A stretch of DNA of 64,000 nucleotides. It comes from Eutreptiella sp. 'Long Island Sound 2002' (lineage: Eukaryota; Euglenozoa; Euglenophyceae; Eutreptiales; Eutreptiaceae). The stretch covers positions 148,378,961 to 148,442,960 of the forward strand of contig OZ038382.1 of assembly GCA_964036045.1 (NCBI GenBank), in the 5' to 3' direction. A model generated the notes under the pieces. It was not told where the DNA came from, made no database searches, and worked only from the letters and a program-made list of their open reading frames with translations. How positions within the stretch are numbered: position 1 is the first letter of the stretch; every line of letters begins with the position of its first letter. Both the position numbers and the translations under genes were made by a program. Shown piece after piece: positions 54,901-64,000 of this stretch.

Positions 54901-57900
54901 GCGGGCTGCCGGGGCCCACTGCCCACTTGCTGTGGGTGCGGGCGGGTGTGGGCGTGGGAACCCGTCACCAACCCCACAGCGCGCACTCTTGCAAGCTGGC
55001 TCTGCGCGCTGTGGGGGCGGCATGAGGGTGCCTGGGGGGGGCGCCTCTTGCCTGGGTGGGGCGTCCGGGGTCGGGCGCTCTCCCAACCTCGCCTGCCCGA
55101 TCTCTGGGCGGGCTGCCGGTGCCCACTACACACTGGCTGTGGGTGCGGGGGGGCGCGGGCGTGGGGACCCGTCACCAACCCCACAGCGCGCGCTCTTGCG
55201 AGCTGGCTTTGCGCGCTGTGGGGGCTGCATGAGGGTGCCCGGGGGGGGCGTCTCTTGCCTGGGTGTGGGGCGTCCGGGGTCGGGCGCTCCCCCACCCCCG
55301 ACTGCCCACCCTCTGGGCGGGCTGCCGGGGCCCACTACCCAGTGGCTGTGGGTGCGGGGGGGTGCGGGCGTGGGGACCCGTCACCAGCCCCACAGCGCGC
55401 GCTCTTGCGAGCTGGCTTTGCACGCTGTGAGGGGGGGCACCAGGGCGCCCGGGGGGGGCGCTTTCTGCTTGGGTGTGGGGCGTCCGGGGTCGGGCGCTCT
55501 CCCACCCCCGACTGCCCGCCCTCTGGGCGGGCTGCCGGGGCCCACTACCCACTGGCTGTGGGTGCCGGGGGGTGCGGGCGTGGGCACCCGTCACCAACCC
55601 CACAGCGCGCGCGCTTGCGAGCTGGCTTTGCGCGCTGTGGGGGCAGCATGGGGGTGCCCGGGGGGGCGCCTCTTGCCTGGGTGTGGGGCGTCCGGTGTCG
55701 GGCGCTCTCCCACCCCCGACTGCCCGCCCTCTGGGCGGGCTGCCGGGCCCCACTACCCCCTGGCTGTGGGTGCGGGGGGATGCGGGCGTGGAGACCCGTC
55801 ACCAACCCCACAGCGCGCGCTCTTTCGAGCTGGCTTTGCGCGCTGTCGGGTTGGCACGTGGGCGCCCGGTGGCGCGCGCCTCCTGCCTGGGTGTGGGGCG
55901 TCCGGGATTGGGCGCTCTCCCACCCCCGACTGCCCGCCCTCTGGGCGGGCTGCCGGGGCCCACTACCCACTGGCTGTGGGAGCGGGGGGGTGCGGGCATG
56001 GGGACCTGTTACCAGCCCCACAGCGCGCGCTCTTGCGAGCTGGCTTTGCGCGCTGTGGGGGCGGCATGAGGGTGCCTGGGGGGGGCGCCTCTTGCCTGGG
56101 TGTGGCGCGTCCGGGGTCGGGCGCTCTCCCATCCCCGACTGCCCGCCCTCTGGGCGGGCTGCCGGGGCCCACTACCCACTGGCTGTGGGTGCGGGGGGGT
56201 GCGGGCGTGGGGACCGGTCACCGACCCCACAGCGCGCACTCTTGCAAGCTGGCTTTGCGCGCTGTCGGGGCGGCATGAAGGTGCTCAGGGGGGGCCCCTC
56301 TTGCCTGGGTGTGGGGGGTCCGGGGCTGGGCGCTCTCCCACCCCCGACTGTCCGCCCTCTGGGCGGGCTGCCGGGGCCCAGTACCCACTGGCTGTGGGTG
56401 CGGGGGGGTGCGGGCGTGGGGACCCGTCACCAACCCCACAGCGCGCGCTCTTTTAAGCTGGCTTTGCGCGCTGTGGGGGCGGCACGAGGGCGCCCGGGGG
56501 GGGGAGCCTCCTGCCTGGGTTTGGGGCGTCCGCTGTCGGGCGCTCTCCCACCCCCGACTGCCCGCCCTCTGGGCGGGCTGCCGGGGCCCACTACCCACTG
56601 GCTGTGGATGCGGGGGGGTGCGGGCCTGGGGACCCGTCACAAACCCCACAGCGCGCGCTCTTTGGAGCTGGCTTTGCACGCTGTGGGGGCGGCATGAGGG
56701 TGCCCGGGGGGGCGCCTCTTGCCTGGGTGTGGGGCGTCCGCTGTCGGGCGCTCTCCCGGCCCCGACTGCCCGCCCTCTGGGCGGGCTGCCGGGGTTCACT
56801 ACCCACTGGCTGTGGGTGCGGGGGGGTGCGGGCGTGGGGAGCCGTGACCAACCCCACAGCGCTCGCTCTTTCAAGCTGGCTTTGCGCGCTGTGCGGGCGG
56901 CACGAGTGCGCGCGGGGGGGGTGCCTCCTGCCTGGGTGTGGGGCGTCCGGGGTCGGGCGCTCTCCCACCCCCGACTGCCCGCCCTCTGGGCGGGCTGCCG
57001 GGGCCCACTACCCACTGGCTGTGGGTGCGGGGGGGTGCGGGCGTGGGGACCCGTCACCAACCCCACAGCGCACGCTCTTGCGAGCTGGCTTTGCGCGCTG
57101 TGGGGGCGGCATGGGGGTGCCTGGGGGGGCGCCTCTTGCCTGGGTGTGGGGCATCCGGGGTCGGGCGCTCTCCCACCCCCCACTCTCCGCCCTCTGCGCG
57201 GGCTGCTGGGGCCCACTACCGACTGGCTGTGGGTGCGGGGGGGTGTGGGCGTGGGGACCCGTCACCAACCCCACAGCGCGCGCTCTTTCGAGCTGGCTTT
57301 GCGCGCTGTGGGGGCGGCACGAGAGCGCCCGGGGGGGGCGCCTTCTGCCTGGGTGTGGGGCGTCCGGGGTCGGGCGCTCTTCCACCCCCGACTGCCCGCC
57401 CTCTGGGCGGGCTGCCGGGGCCCACTACCCACTGGCTGTGGGTGCGGGGGGTTGCGGGCGTGGGGACCCCTCACCAACTCCACAGCGCGCGCTCTTGCGA
57501 GCTGGCTTTGCGCGCTGTGGGGGCGGCATGAGGGCGCCGGGGGGGGCGCCTCCTGCCTGCGTGTTGGGCGTCCGGGTCGGGCGCTCTCCCACCCTCGACT
57601 GCCCGCCGTCAGGGCGGGCTGCTGGGGCCCACTACCCACTGGCTGTGGGTGCGGGGGGGTGCGGGCGTGGGGACCCGTCATCCAACCCACAGTGCGCGCT
57701 CTCTCGAGCTGGCTTTGGGCGCTATGGGGGCGGCACGAGGGTGCCCGGGGGGGGGGGCGCCTCCTGCCCGGGTGTGGGGTGTCCGGGGTCGGGCGCTCTC
57801 CCCCCACCGACTGCCCGCCCTCTGGGCGGGCTGCCGGGGCCCACTACCCACTGGCTGTGGGTGCGGGGGGGTGCGGGCGTGGGGACCCGTCACCAACCCC

Positions 57901-59700
57901 ACAGCGCGCGCTCTTGCGAGCTGGCTTTGCGCGCTGTGGGGGTGGCATGAGGGTGCCCGGGGGGGCGCCTCTTGCCTGGGTGTGGAGCGTCCGGGGTCGG
58001 GCGCTCTCCCGGCCCCGACTGCCCGCCCTCTGGGCGGGCTGCCGGGGCCCACTACCCACTGGATGTGGGTGAGGGGGGGTGCGGGCGTGGGGACCAGTCA
58101 CCAACCCCACAGCGCGCGCTCTTTCGAGCTGGCTTTGCACGCTGTGGGGGGGCACGAGGGCGCCCGGGGGGGCGGCGCCTCCTGCCTGGGTGTGGGGCGT
58201 CCGGGGTCGGGCGCTCTCCCACCCCCGACTGCCCGCCCTCTGGGCGGGCTGCCGGGGCCCACTACCCACTGGCTGTGGGTGCAGGGGGGTGCGAGAGTGG
58301 GGACCCGTCACCAACCCCACAGCGCTCGCTCTTTCGAGCTGGCTTTGCACGCTGTGGGGGCAGCACGAGGGCGCCCGGGGGGGGGCGCCTCCTGCCTGGA
58401 TGTGGGGCGTCCGGGGTCGGGCGCTCTCCCACCCCCGACTGCCCGCCCTCTGGGCGGGCTGCCGGGGCCCACTACCCACTGGCTGTGGGTGCGGGCGTGG
58501 GGACCCGTCATCAACACCACAGCGCGCGCTCTTTCGAGCTAGCTTTGCGCGCTGTGGGGGCGGCATGAGGGTGCCCGGGGGGGGCGCCTCCTGCCTGGGT
58601 GTGGGGCCTCCGGGGTCGGGCGCTCTCCCAGCCCCGACTGCCCGCCCTCTGGGCGGGCTGCCGGGGCCCACTACACACTGGCTGTGGGTGCGGGGGGGCG
58701 CGGGCGTGGGGACCCGTCACCAACCCCACAGCGCGCGCTCTTTCGAGCTGGCTTTGCGCGCTGTGGGGGCGGCATGAGGGTGCCCGGGGGGGCGCCTCTT
58801 GCCTTGGTGTGGAGAGTCCAGGGGGCGGGCGCTCTCCCACCCCCGACTGCCCGCCCTCTGGGCGGGCTGCCGGGGCCCACTACCCACTGGATGTGGGTGC
58901 GGGGGGGTGCGGGCGTGGGCACCAGTCACCAACCCACAGCCTGCGCTCTTTGGAGCTGGCTTTGCACGCTGTGGGGGCGGCACGAGGGCGCCGGGGGGGG
59001 GGCGCGCCTCCTGCCTGGGTGTGGGGCGTCCGGGGTCGGGCGCTCTCCCACCCCCGACTGCCCGCCCTCTGGGCGGGCTGCCGGGGCCCACTACCGACTG
59101 GCTGTGGGTGCAGGGGGGTGCGGGAGTGGGGACCCGTCACCAACCCCACAGCGCGCGCTCTTTCGAGCTGGCTTTGCACGCTGTAGGGGCGGCACGAGGG
59201 CGCCCGGGGGGGGGGCGCCTCCTGCCTGGATGTGGGGCCTCCGGGGTCGGGCGCTCTCCCACCCCCGACTGCAAGCCCTCTGGGCGGGCTGCCGGGGCCC
59301 ACTACCCACTGGCTGTGGTTGCGGGCGTGGGGACCCGTCACCAACCCCACAGCGCGCGCTCTTTCGAGCTGGCTTTGCGCGCTGTGGGGGCGGCATGAGG
59401 GTGCCCGGGGGGGGCGCCTCCTGCCTCGGTGTGGGGCGTCCGGGGTCGGGCGCTCTCCCACCCCCGACTGCCCGCCCTCTGGGCGGGCTGCCGGAGCCCA
59501 CTACCCACTGGCTGTGGGTGCGGGGGGGCGCCGGCGTGGGGACCCGTCACCAACCCCACAGCGCGCGCTCTTGCGAGCTGGCTTTGCGCGCTGTGGGGGC
59601 GGCATGAGGGTGTCCGCGGGGGGCGCCTCCTGCCTGGGTGTGGGGCGTCCGGGGTCGGGCGCTCTCCCACCCCCGACTGCCCGCCCTTTGGGCGGGCTGC
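51931..59700. repeat. 209-bp GC-rich satellite array, about 37-38 units
   Basis: Landmarks such as CACTGGCTGTGGGTGCGG recur about every 207-211 bases from 52001 to the end. Consensus order: GGGTGTGGGGCGTCCGG, GGCGCTCTCCCACCCCCGA, CTGCCCGCCCTCTGGGCGGG, ACTGGCTGTGGG, CCAACCCCACAGCGCGC, GAGCTGGCTTTGCGCGCTG, and a variable G-run of 6-11. The second half aligns with the A monomer of the 420-bp satellite (GTGCGGGCGTGGGGACCC...CCCCACAGCG). As 209 is not a multiple of three, each frame is read in turn and repeated peptides of up to 700 aa appear on both strands; none is a gene. Confidence 0.95.
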
Positions 59701-61270
59701 CGGGCTGCTGTGCATGTGTGTGCCCTGCTTGGCCGGGTCGGGCGGGCCGGCCTCCCGGGCGCGTTTTGGTGCGCCTCACCTTTCCTTTGGCCTTTCTTGC
59801 TTCGCTCTTTGCCTGTTCGGCCCCCTCCGGGCTGGGGTTGCCCTGTTTGTGCTTGTTGTGGGCTTTTTTTTTTTTTTTTTTTTGTTGCTTTACCCCTTAT
59901 CCCCCTCGCTGCGCCCCCGTTGTGTCCTGCTTTGCGTGTTTTCCGGGCCCGGGTGCCTTGGGCCCTGGTGTCTTGTCCCCCCCCCCCTCTTTTTCTTTTC
60001 CCCTCCCCCCCCTCTGTGCGCCCCGTTGTCTCCTGCTTTGCGTGTTTTCCGCCCTGGGGTGCCCTGGGCCTTGGCGTCTTGTTGCCCCCCCCCCCTTTTT
60101 TTTTCTTTGTTTTTTTTGCCCTCCCCCCCCTCCCTGTTGTCTCTGGCGTTTCTTGCTTTCCGGTTGCCTTACGCCTCTGCGCCCCCCCCCCTTTTTTTTT
60201 CTTGTCCTGCTGCTTTTTTTCCTGCTGCGCGTTTGCTGTGTATGTTCTGGGGTGTCGTGCTGTGTGTTCCCTGTCCTGCCCGTTCGTTGTGCTGTGCGCG
60301 TCGTCTGTGCTGTTTCTGGTGGCTGGTGTTGTTGGTTCCTGGTGTCGCTGCCGTTTGTTGGGGGTCTGCTGGTGGCTCTGGTTGCCCGGCGTTGTCGTTT
60401 GGTGGTGTGTGTCGGCTCCTGTGCCCGTGTCTGGTCTGGCCCTCGCTGGGCGTCCTCCCTGTGGTGTCCCGTTCCCCTGTGCTGTGTCCTGTGGCGCTGT
60501 GCTGCCGTGTGGTGCTGTGCTGTGGTGCCCCGTCTTCTTTTTTTTGTTTTTCTCCCTGCCCGTGGCGCTGGATTCCTGTTGTTCCCCGTTGGTTCTGGGC
60601 TCCGGGCCGGTTCCGGGTCGTTTCTGTTTCTGTGCTCTGCCTGTGCGGTGCTGTGCTGGTGCGCCTGCGCCGTTGCTCTCTGTTCGGTGCTCTCTTGCCC
60701 TCGCGGGGCTGGCTGGTGTTTTGTGTTGTTGCCTGTTGTGTTTGTGTGTTTGCTGCTGGGCCTGGCAGTCCTCTGTTGTCCCCTGGTGGGTCCTGGTGGC
60801 TCCTGGTGTCGTGTCTCGGCGGCGTGCTGTGGTGTGTCCCTGGGTGCTGTGCTGCGCCGTGTTGCTGCGGGTTGTGCCGCCTGGCGTTGCGTTGTCGTGC
60901 GCTGTGTTGTTTTGTTTTGCTCCGTTTGGTGCTGCCACGCGCTTTGTTGTGTCCTGGGGTGCTGTCCTTTGTCTTGGGGTCCTGTGCCTTCTGGCGCCAT
61001 GTTTTGTCTTGTCCCCCCGCGCTGTGTGTGTTTTGCTGTGGTGTGTCGCTGCGTGGTGTTGTTCGCCGTTGTGCTTTGTGCCGTGTGCGCCCTGGGGTGT
61101 CGTGTTGTGCGTTTCTTGTCGTCTCCGCCCTGTGCGGTGTTCCTGTGTGGCCCGCTCTCTCTCGGTGCCCTGCTTCCCTGTGCTGTGCCCCGTGGTGCTG
61201 TGCTGCCGCGTGGTGCCGTGGTGTCCTGTCCTGCCGCCTTGTTGGGTTTGTTTCTTGCTTGGGTGTGGTT
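59701..61270. repeat. A-depleted low-complexity DNA with T-run and short tandem units
   Basis: Plus strand is nearly free of A and rich in TGCTGTG, CCTGTG and T/C runs, including a T-run of about 20 near 59864-59883. A ~106-bp unit is repeated (CCTGCTTTGCGTGTTTTCC at 59926 and 60032, with a worn third copy). Minus-strand frames of 370-460 aa (T/Q/H/R-rich) result from the lack of T on that strand. Confidence 0.7.
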
Positions 61271-61848
61271 GTACCTACTTGAAAAACCGCTGCAAAATTT
61301 CGTAAAATATTTTTTTCCTCTTTTTTTGGCTTTTGAAAATAAAAAATAAAATCATACACGACCCAACACACTCGCGTGCAGCAAGACCATGTTTGCTGCT
61401 TTGCCTTACGTGCTACCCGTCGTTCTTGATGTTCTCGGCCTTGTTCTTGTGCGTGGCGTCGTGGAGCGTGTTGGTGTCCATTGCTAAGGGTTAACCGCGT
61501 TCCCCCAGGGCCGCCGCCTGAGCTGCAGGGCAAGGGGAGTGATGGGCACGAGGGTGGGGAGGGAGGTGCATGGAGAAGAAGAAGAAAAGGGCGGCAGGGC
61601 GCGACGTGAGGGGTCGTGGCGAGTTATGAAAAATTTTGGAGTTTTGCGCGCTGCTCGCGACGCGTTTTTCTTTGCGCCTATAGCGAGTTAGACGACGGCA
61701 AGGACGGCGTTGGGGTCCTACGAGCGCTACGATGCTTACGGCGTTAACTACTCACCTATTTCACGTCGAAAAATTTTTCATCGCGTTTTCTCGCGCTTTG
61801 CAGCGCGCTTTTTGGCCTAGGCGCTTTTTATGCTAATTAGCTTTATTT
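61271..61848. other. Non-coding spacer, locally AT-rich
   Basis: AT-rich at 61290-61360 and 61780-61850, mixed elsewhere. No motif seen. Confidence 0.4.
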
Positions 61849-62259
61849 TCAGCTATTCAGAAAGTCTTTTCGTCGTATTTTACCTATCTTTTTCTTTCGA
61901 CCTTTGTATGGCCGGAGGGGGGAGGGGGAGGTGGACATGGGGCGGCGGTGGCGCTCGTGGTGGCGCCCAGGGGTGCGGGAGCGGGGGGAGCGGGGTCCCG
62001 GGGGGTCGTGGTGGCACCTGGGGGAGCGGGAGCGGCGCGAGTGGGTGGTTGAGGCGCGGTGGCGGTGTGGGGAGTGTGGGCGCCGGGGGGGAGCGTGCCT
62101 TGCGGGGGGGTAGCGGGAGCGCCGCTGTTTGCGGGACCGGGCCTCATCGCTCAAGTCAGGCCAGTCAGGAGGCGTCGGCGGGTCCTGGGGGACTTCGCGT
62201 GGTGCCGCCTGGTACTGGGGGGGGGGGGGGAGGTCCCCCGTCGTCCATGGATCCGCCAC
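61849..62259 (-). CDS. RS-rich C-terminal part of a minus-strand gene
   Basis: Reads MADPWTTGDLPPPPQYQAAP, then PTPPDWPDLSDEARSRKQRR, then RS repeats (THSRRSRSPRCHHDPPGPRS), HRRPMSTSPSPLRPYKGRKK and a stop at 61849. It probably continues the frame that ends at 62165: a one-base slip in the 14-G run (62217-62230) joins the two at the PPPPP stretch. The shared module with the 50-kb ORF suggests a common family. Function unknown; RS/KR composition suggests nucleic-acid binding. Confidence 0.45.
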   Translation of the reverse strand: MADPWTTGDLPPPPQYQAAPREVPQDPPTPPDWPDLSDEARSRKQRRSRYPPARHAPPRRPHSPHRHRASTTHSRRSRSPRCHHDPPGPRSPRSRTPGRHHERHRRPMSTSPSPLRPYKGRKKKIGKIRRKDFLNS

Positions 62260-63840
62260 GTAGGGGTGTGGTGGCGGCAGCGGCTGGTGGTATGGGTCGA
62301 GTGACTGTCCTTGGCGGGGTTGGGCCCGGGGGGCCCCTTCGGTGTGGACGTGGTGGCCGGGGGGATACGGTTCCTGGTGAGGGGGGGCTGGCTGGTACAG
62401 GGGGGGTGGCCCCCGGCTGGTAGGTGGGGTATGCGGATGGAGCGCTCCGTGGCTGCCGTCCCATTCGCTGGTGCTGTTCGTGCTCGGGGGGTTGTGGCCC
62501 GGTGGGGTAGGGTGGTGGGCCGTGGTAGTTGTGGGGGTGGTGTTGGTAGTGGTGGGGGTGGGGCCGCTGGTGGTGGTGGTGTTGGTAGTGGTGGGGTTGG
62601 TGTTGCGGGTATGGCCCTTGGACCCCTTGTGGGTTTTTCGGTCCCCCTTGTGGGGGTGGGGGGTTCGGCATCGTGTGCAGCTCCTGGGGCTGCACTATGT
62701 GGTGGGCTGGGGGGGCGGGTCGGGGGCCGGGCTTGACGGTGACGGTGGTGGAGGGGTCCCACGTCCCTGGGTCGGTTTGGCCGGCGGTGGTGGTGGTTTG
62801 TGGGGGATGGACGACGGGGCGCTTGGTGACGGGGATGTGGACGAGGGTTTGGACGGGGTCGTGTTGGGTGGCCGCCTCTGCGGTGGTGGTGGCTGCCGGT
62901 GGGAGGGGGGCGTGGGTTGTGGTGGGTGGGGGGTCCTGGCTTGGGTGAGGGTCTGGGCTGGGGCGGTGTCGGTTGGATTTGTGTCGTTGCGTTTGTGGTG
63001 TTGTGTGTGCTCGCGTGGGCGCCGGCTTGGGTTTGGGGTCGGGTTTGGGGTTGGGGTCCGGTTCCAGGTTGAGGAGGACCTCTGTCTGGAGGTGTCAGGG
63101 CGCCGATGTTGGGTCGGGTGTCTTCCCGGTGCGTTGCCGGGGTGCCCGAGTCGCCTGTGTGGGGGTTGGGGGGTCGGTGCGTGCGGCCGCGGCTTTGGCT
63201 TTTGCCGTGGCCTTGAGGATGAGGGCGGCGGGGAGGGGGGGGTCGGAGGATGAGGTGGAGGAGGTGGATGAGGCTGAGGATGAGGAGAAGGTGGTGGACG
63301 CGGGTTGGGCTGTGATGCGGGCGGGCTTGCGGGCGGTGGCTTCTGCTGCGGCCACGACGGGGAGGATGGAGGGCATGTCCTCGGGCTGTAGGTTGGGGGC
63401 GGGCGGCTGTGGGGGCACGGTCGTGACCTGGCGGCCCGGCGGGCCGATCTGGTCGGCAGCGGCGGGGGAGGGAGGCGCGGGGCTGTGGCCTTCTCCTTCT
63501 GGGCTTGCCTGGGCCGGGGTCCTGCAATGTGTGAGGTTGTGTGGGTTGGCGTCTGCGGGGGGGAACAGTTCGTGTGGCCTGCACTCAGGGGTCGGGGGGG
63601 GTGAACCTGGGTCTTCTGGGGTATGTGCGGGGGGCGTGGGCGGGCCACTGGGTGGGGTGGGCGTGCCGCGGGGCGCGGGGCTCCTCTTGGCGGGTGTGTG
63701 TGGGTTGTCGAGTGTGGGGGGTGGTGAGGGGTGTCCGGCGGGTGGGTGTGTGGCGGGCGTGTGCTGGTGTGCAGGCGAGTGGGGCAGGCCCGTGTCGCGG
63801 GGCCCGGGGGTGCGCGCGATGGTGGGCGTGTGTGGGTCTC
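62165..63840 (-). CDS. Long proline/histidine-rich reading frame, upstream part of the same gene
   Basis: One minus-strand frame is open from beyond 63840 to 62165 with a single TGA at 63095-63097. Its peptide has varied residues (ELFPPADANPHNLTHCRTP, LQPEDMPSILPVVAAAEATA, DPVQTLVHIPVTKRPVVHPP, QTDPGTWDPSTTVTVKPGPR), then a HHYQHHHH tract, and its codons favour C/G in third position. The other two frames are open but give mainly Pro/Arg/Ser/His. That contrast is my reason to prefer this frame. The start is not found and may lie past the window. It could be a host gene or a gag-like ORF; no domain is recognised. Confidence 0.4.
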
Positions 63841-64000
63841 CGGGTGAGCAGCGACAGGGGAGGGGCTTGGGCAGGGATTGTGCAGTGGGGTGCGTTGTGT
63901 CGGTGTATGTGTCCGCTCGCCGCGGCGCGCTTGCGTGGCCAGTTGTAGTCCGGGCGGTTTGGAGGAGAAGCCTGCCGTCTTCTGATGCCGCGGCAAGGAT

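Noticed and set aside
51260-61349. Long plus- and minus-strand ORFs over the 209-bp satellite (up to 705 aa)
   Set aside because: They repeat the same peptide in every frame on both strands, follow the 209-bp period, and exist only because the repeat lacks stop codons.
59547-61533. Minus-strand ORFs of 367-463 aa rich in Thr, Gln, His and Arg
   Set aside because: The minus strand has almost no T, so stops are rare; all frames are open and no motif is present.
1-64000. tRNA, rRNA or CRISPR array
   Set aside because: No cloverleaf-like or rRNA-like sequence recognised by eye; the tandem arrays are satellites with no spacers, and the DNA is eukaryotic.

Overview
This is eukaryotic nuclear DNA made almost entirely of retrotransposons and satellite repeats; I see no ordinary host gene, rRNA or tRNA gene. 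From memory of the protein families (not a search), the gag/protease remnant at 4.9-8.3 kb resembles a family very common in dinoflagellate (Symbiodiniaceae-like) genomes. GC-rich satellites, intronless decayed retroelements and strand-skewed low-complexity DNA fit that, so a dinoflagellate is my best guess (about 0.6). No spliced leader or host gene confirms it.

Layout. 0-4.8 kb: a decayed hAT transposase C-terminus (minus strand), a BED-finger remnant (plus strand), a 41-bp minisatellite and AT-richer non-coding DNA with palindromes. 4.86-8.32 kb (element D): initiator-Met-type primer binding site, broken gag, aspartic protease and a FAS/NPP domain, cut off by an LTR. 8.32-18.68 kb (element C): two 493-bp LTRs around 9.4 kb without an intact gene. 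18.65-19.08 kb: minus-strand ORF with a CCCH zinc finger. About 19.15-21.41 and 34.54-36.03 kb: one GC-rich satellite (420-bp dimer of two ~210-bp monomers) split by element A. 21.41-34.54 kb (element A): nearly complete Ty3/gypsy-type element with 2.35-kb LTRs, PBS, intact gag, protease, FAS domain, RT, RNase H, integrase, chromodomain, PPT and a 4-bp target duplication. 36.03-47.69 kb (element B): an older sister of A, also in the satellite, with a truncated 3' LTR. 47.7-51.7 kb: GC-rich, A-poor DNA with a minus-strand arginine-serine/proline-rich ORF. 51.7-59.7 kb: about 38 copies of a 209-bp satellite related to the first one. 59.7-61.3 kb: A-depleted low-complexity DNA. 61.8-64 kb: a long minus-strand proline/RS-rich reading frame sharing a module with the 50-kb ORF.

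Most interesting points: (1) in A, B and D a domain like the methyltransferase-like (FAS ... NPP) domain of DIRS elements follows the protease; in A and B it is followed by RT; (2) gag and pol are separated by UAG at corresponding places in A, B and D, and in frame with gag in A and D, suggesting stop-codon readthrough; (3) the gag frame of A and B opens inside the LTR and reads through the primer binding site; (4) element A's empty site can be read exactly from its target duplication in the satellite.
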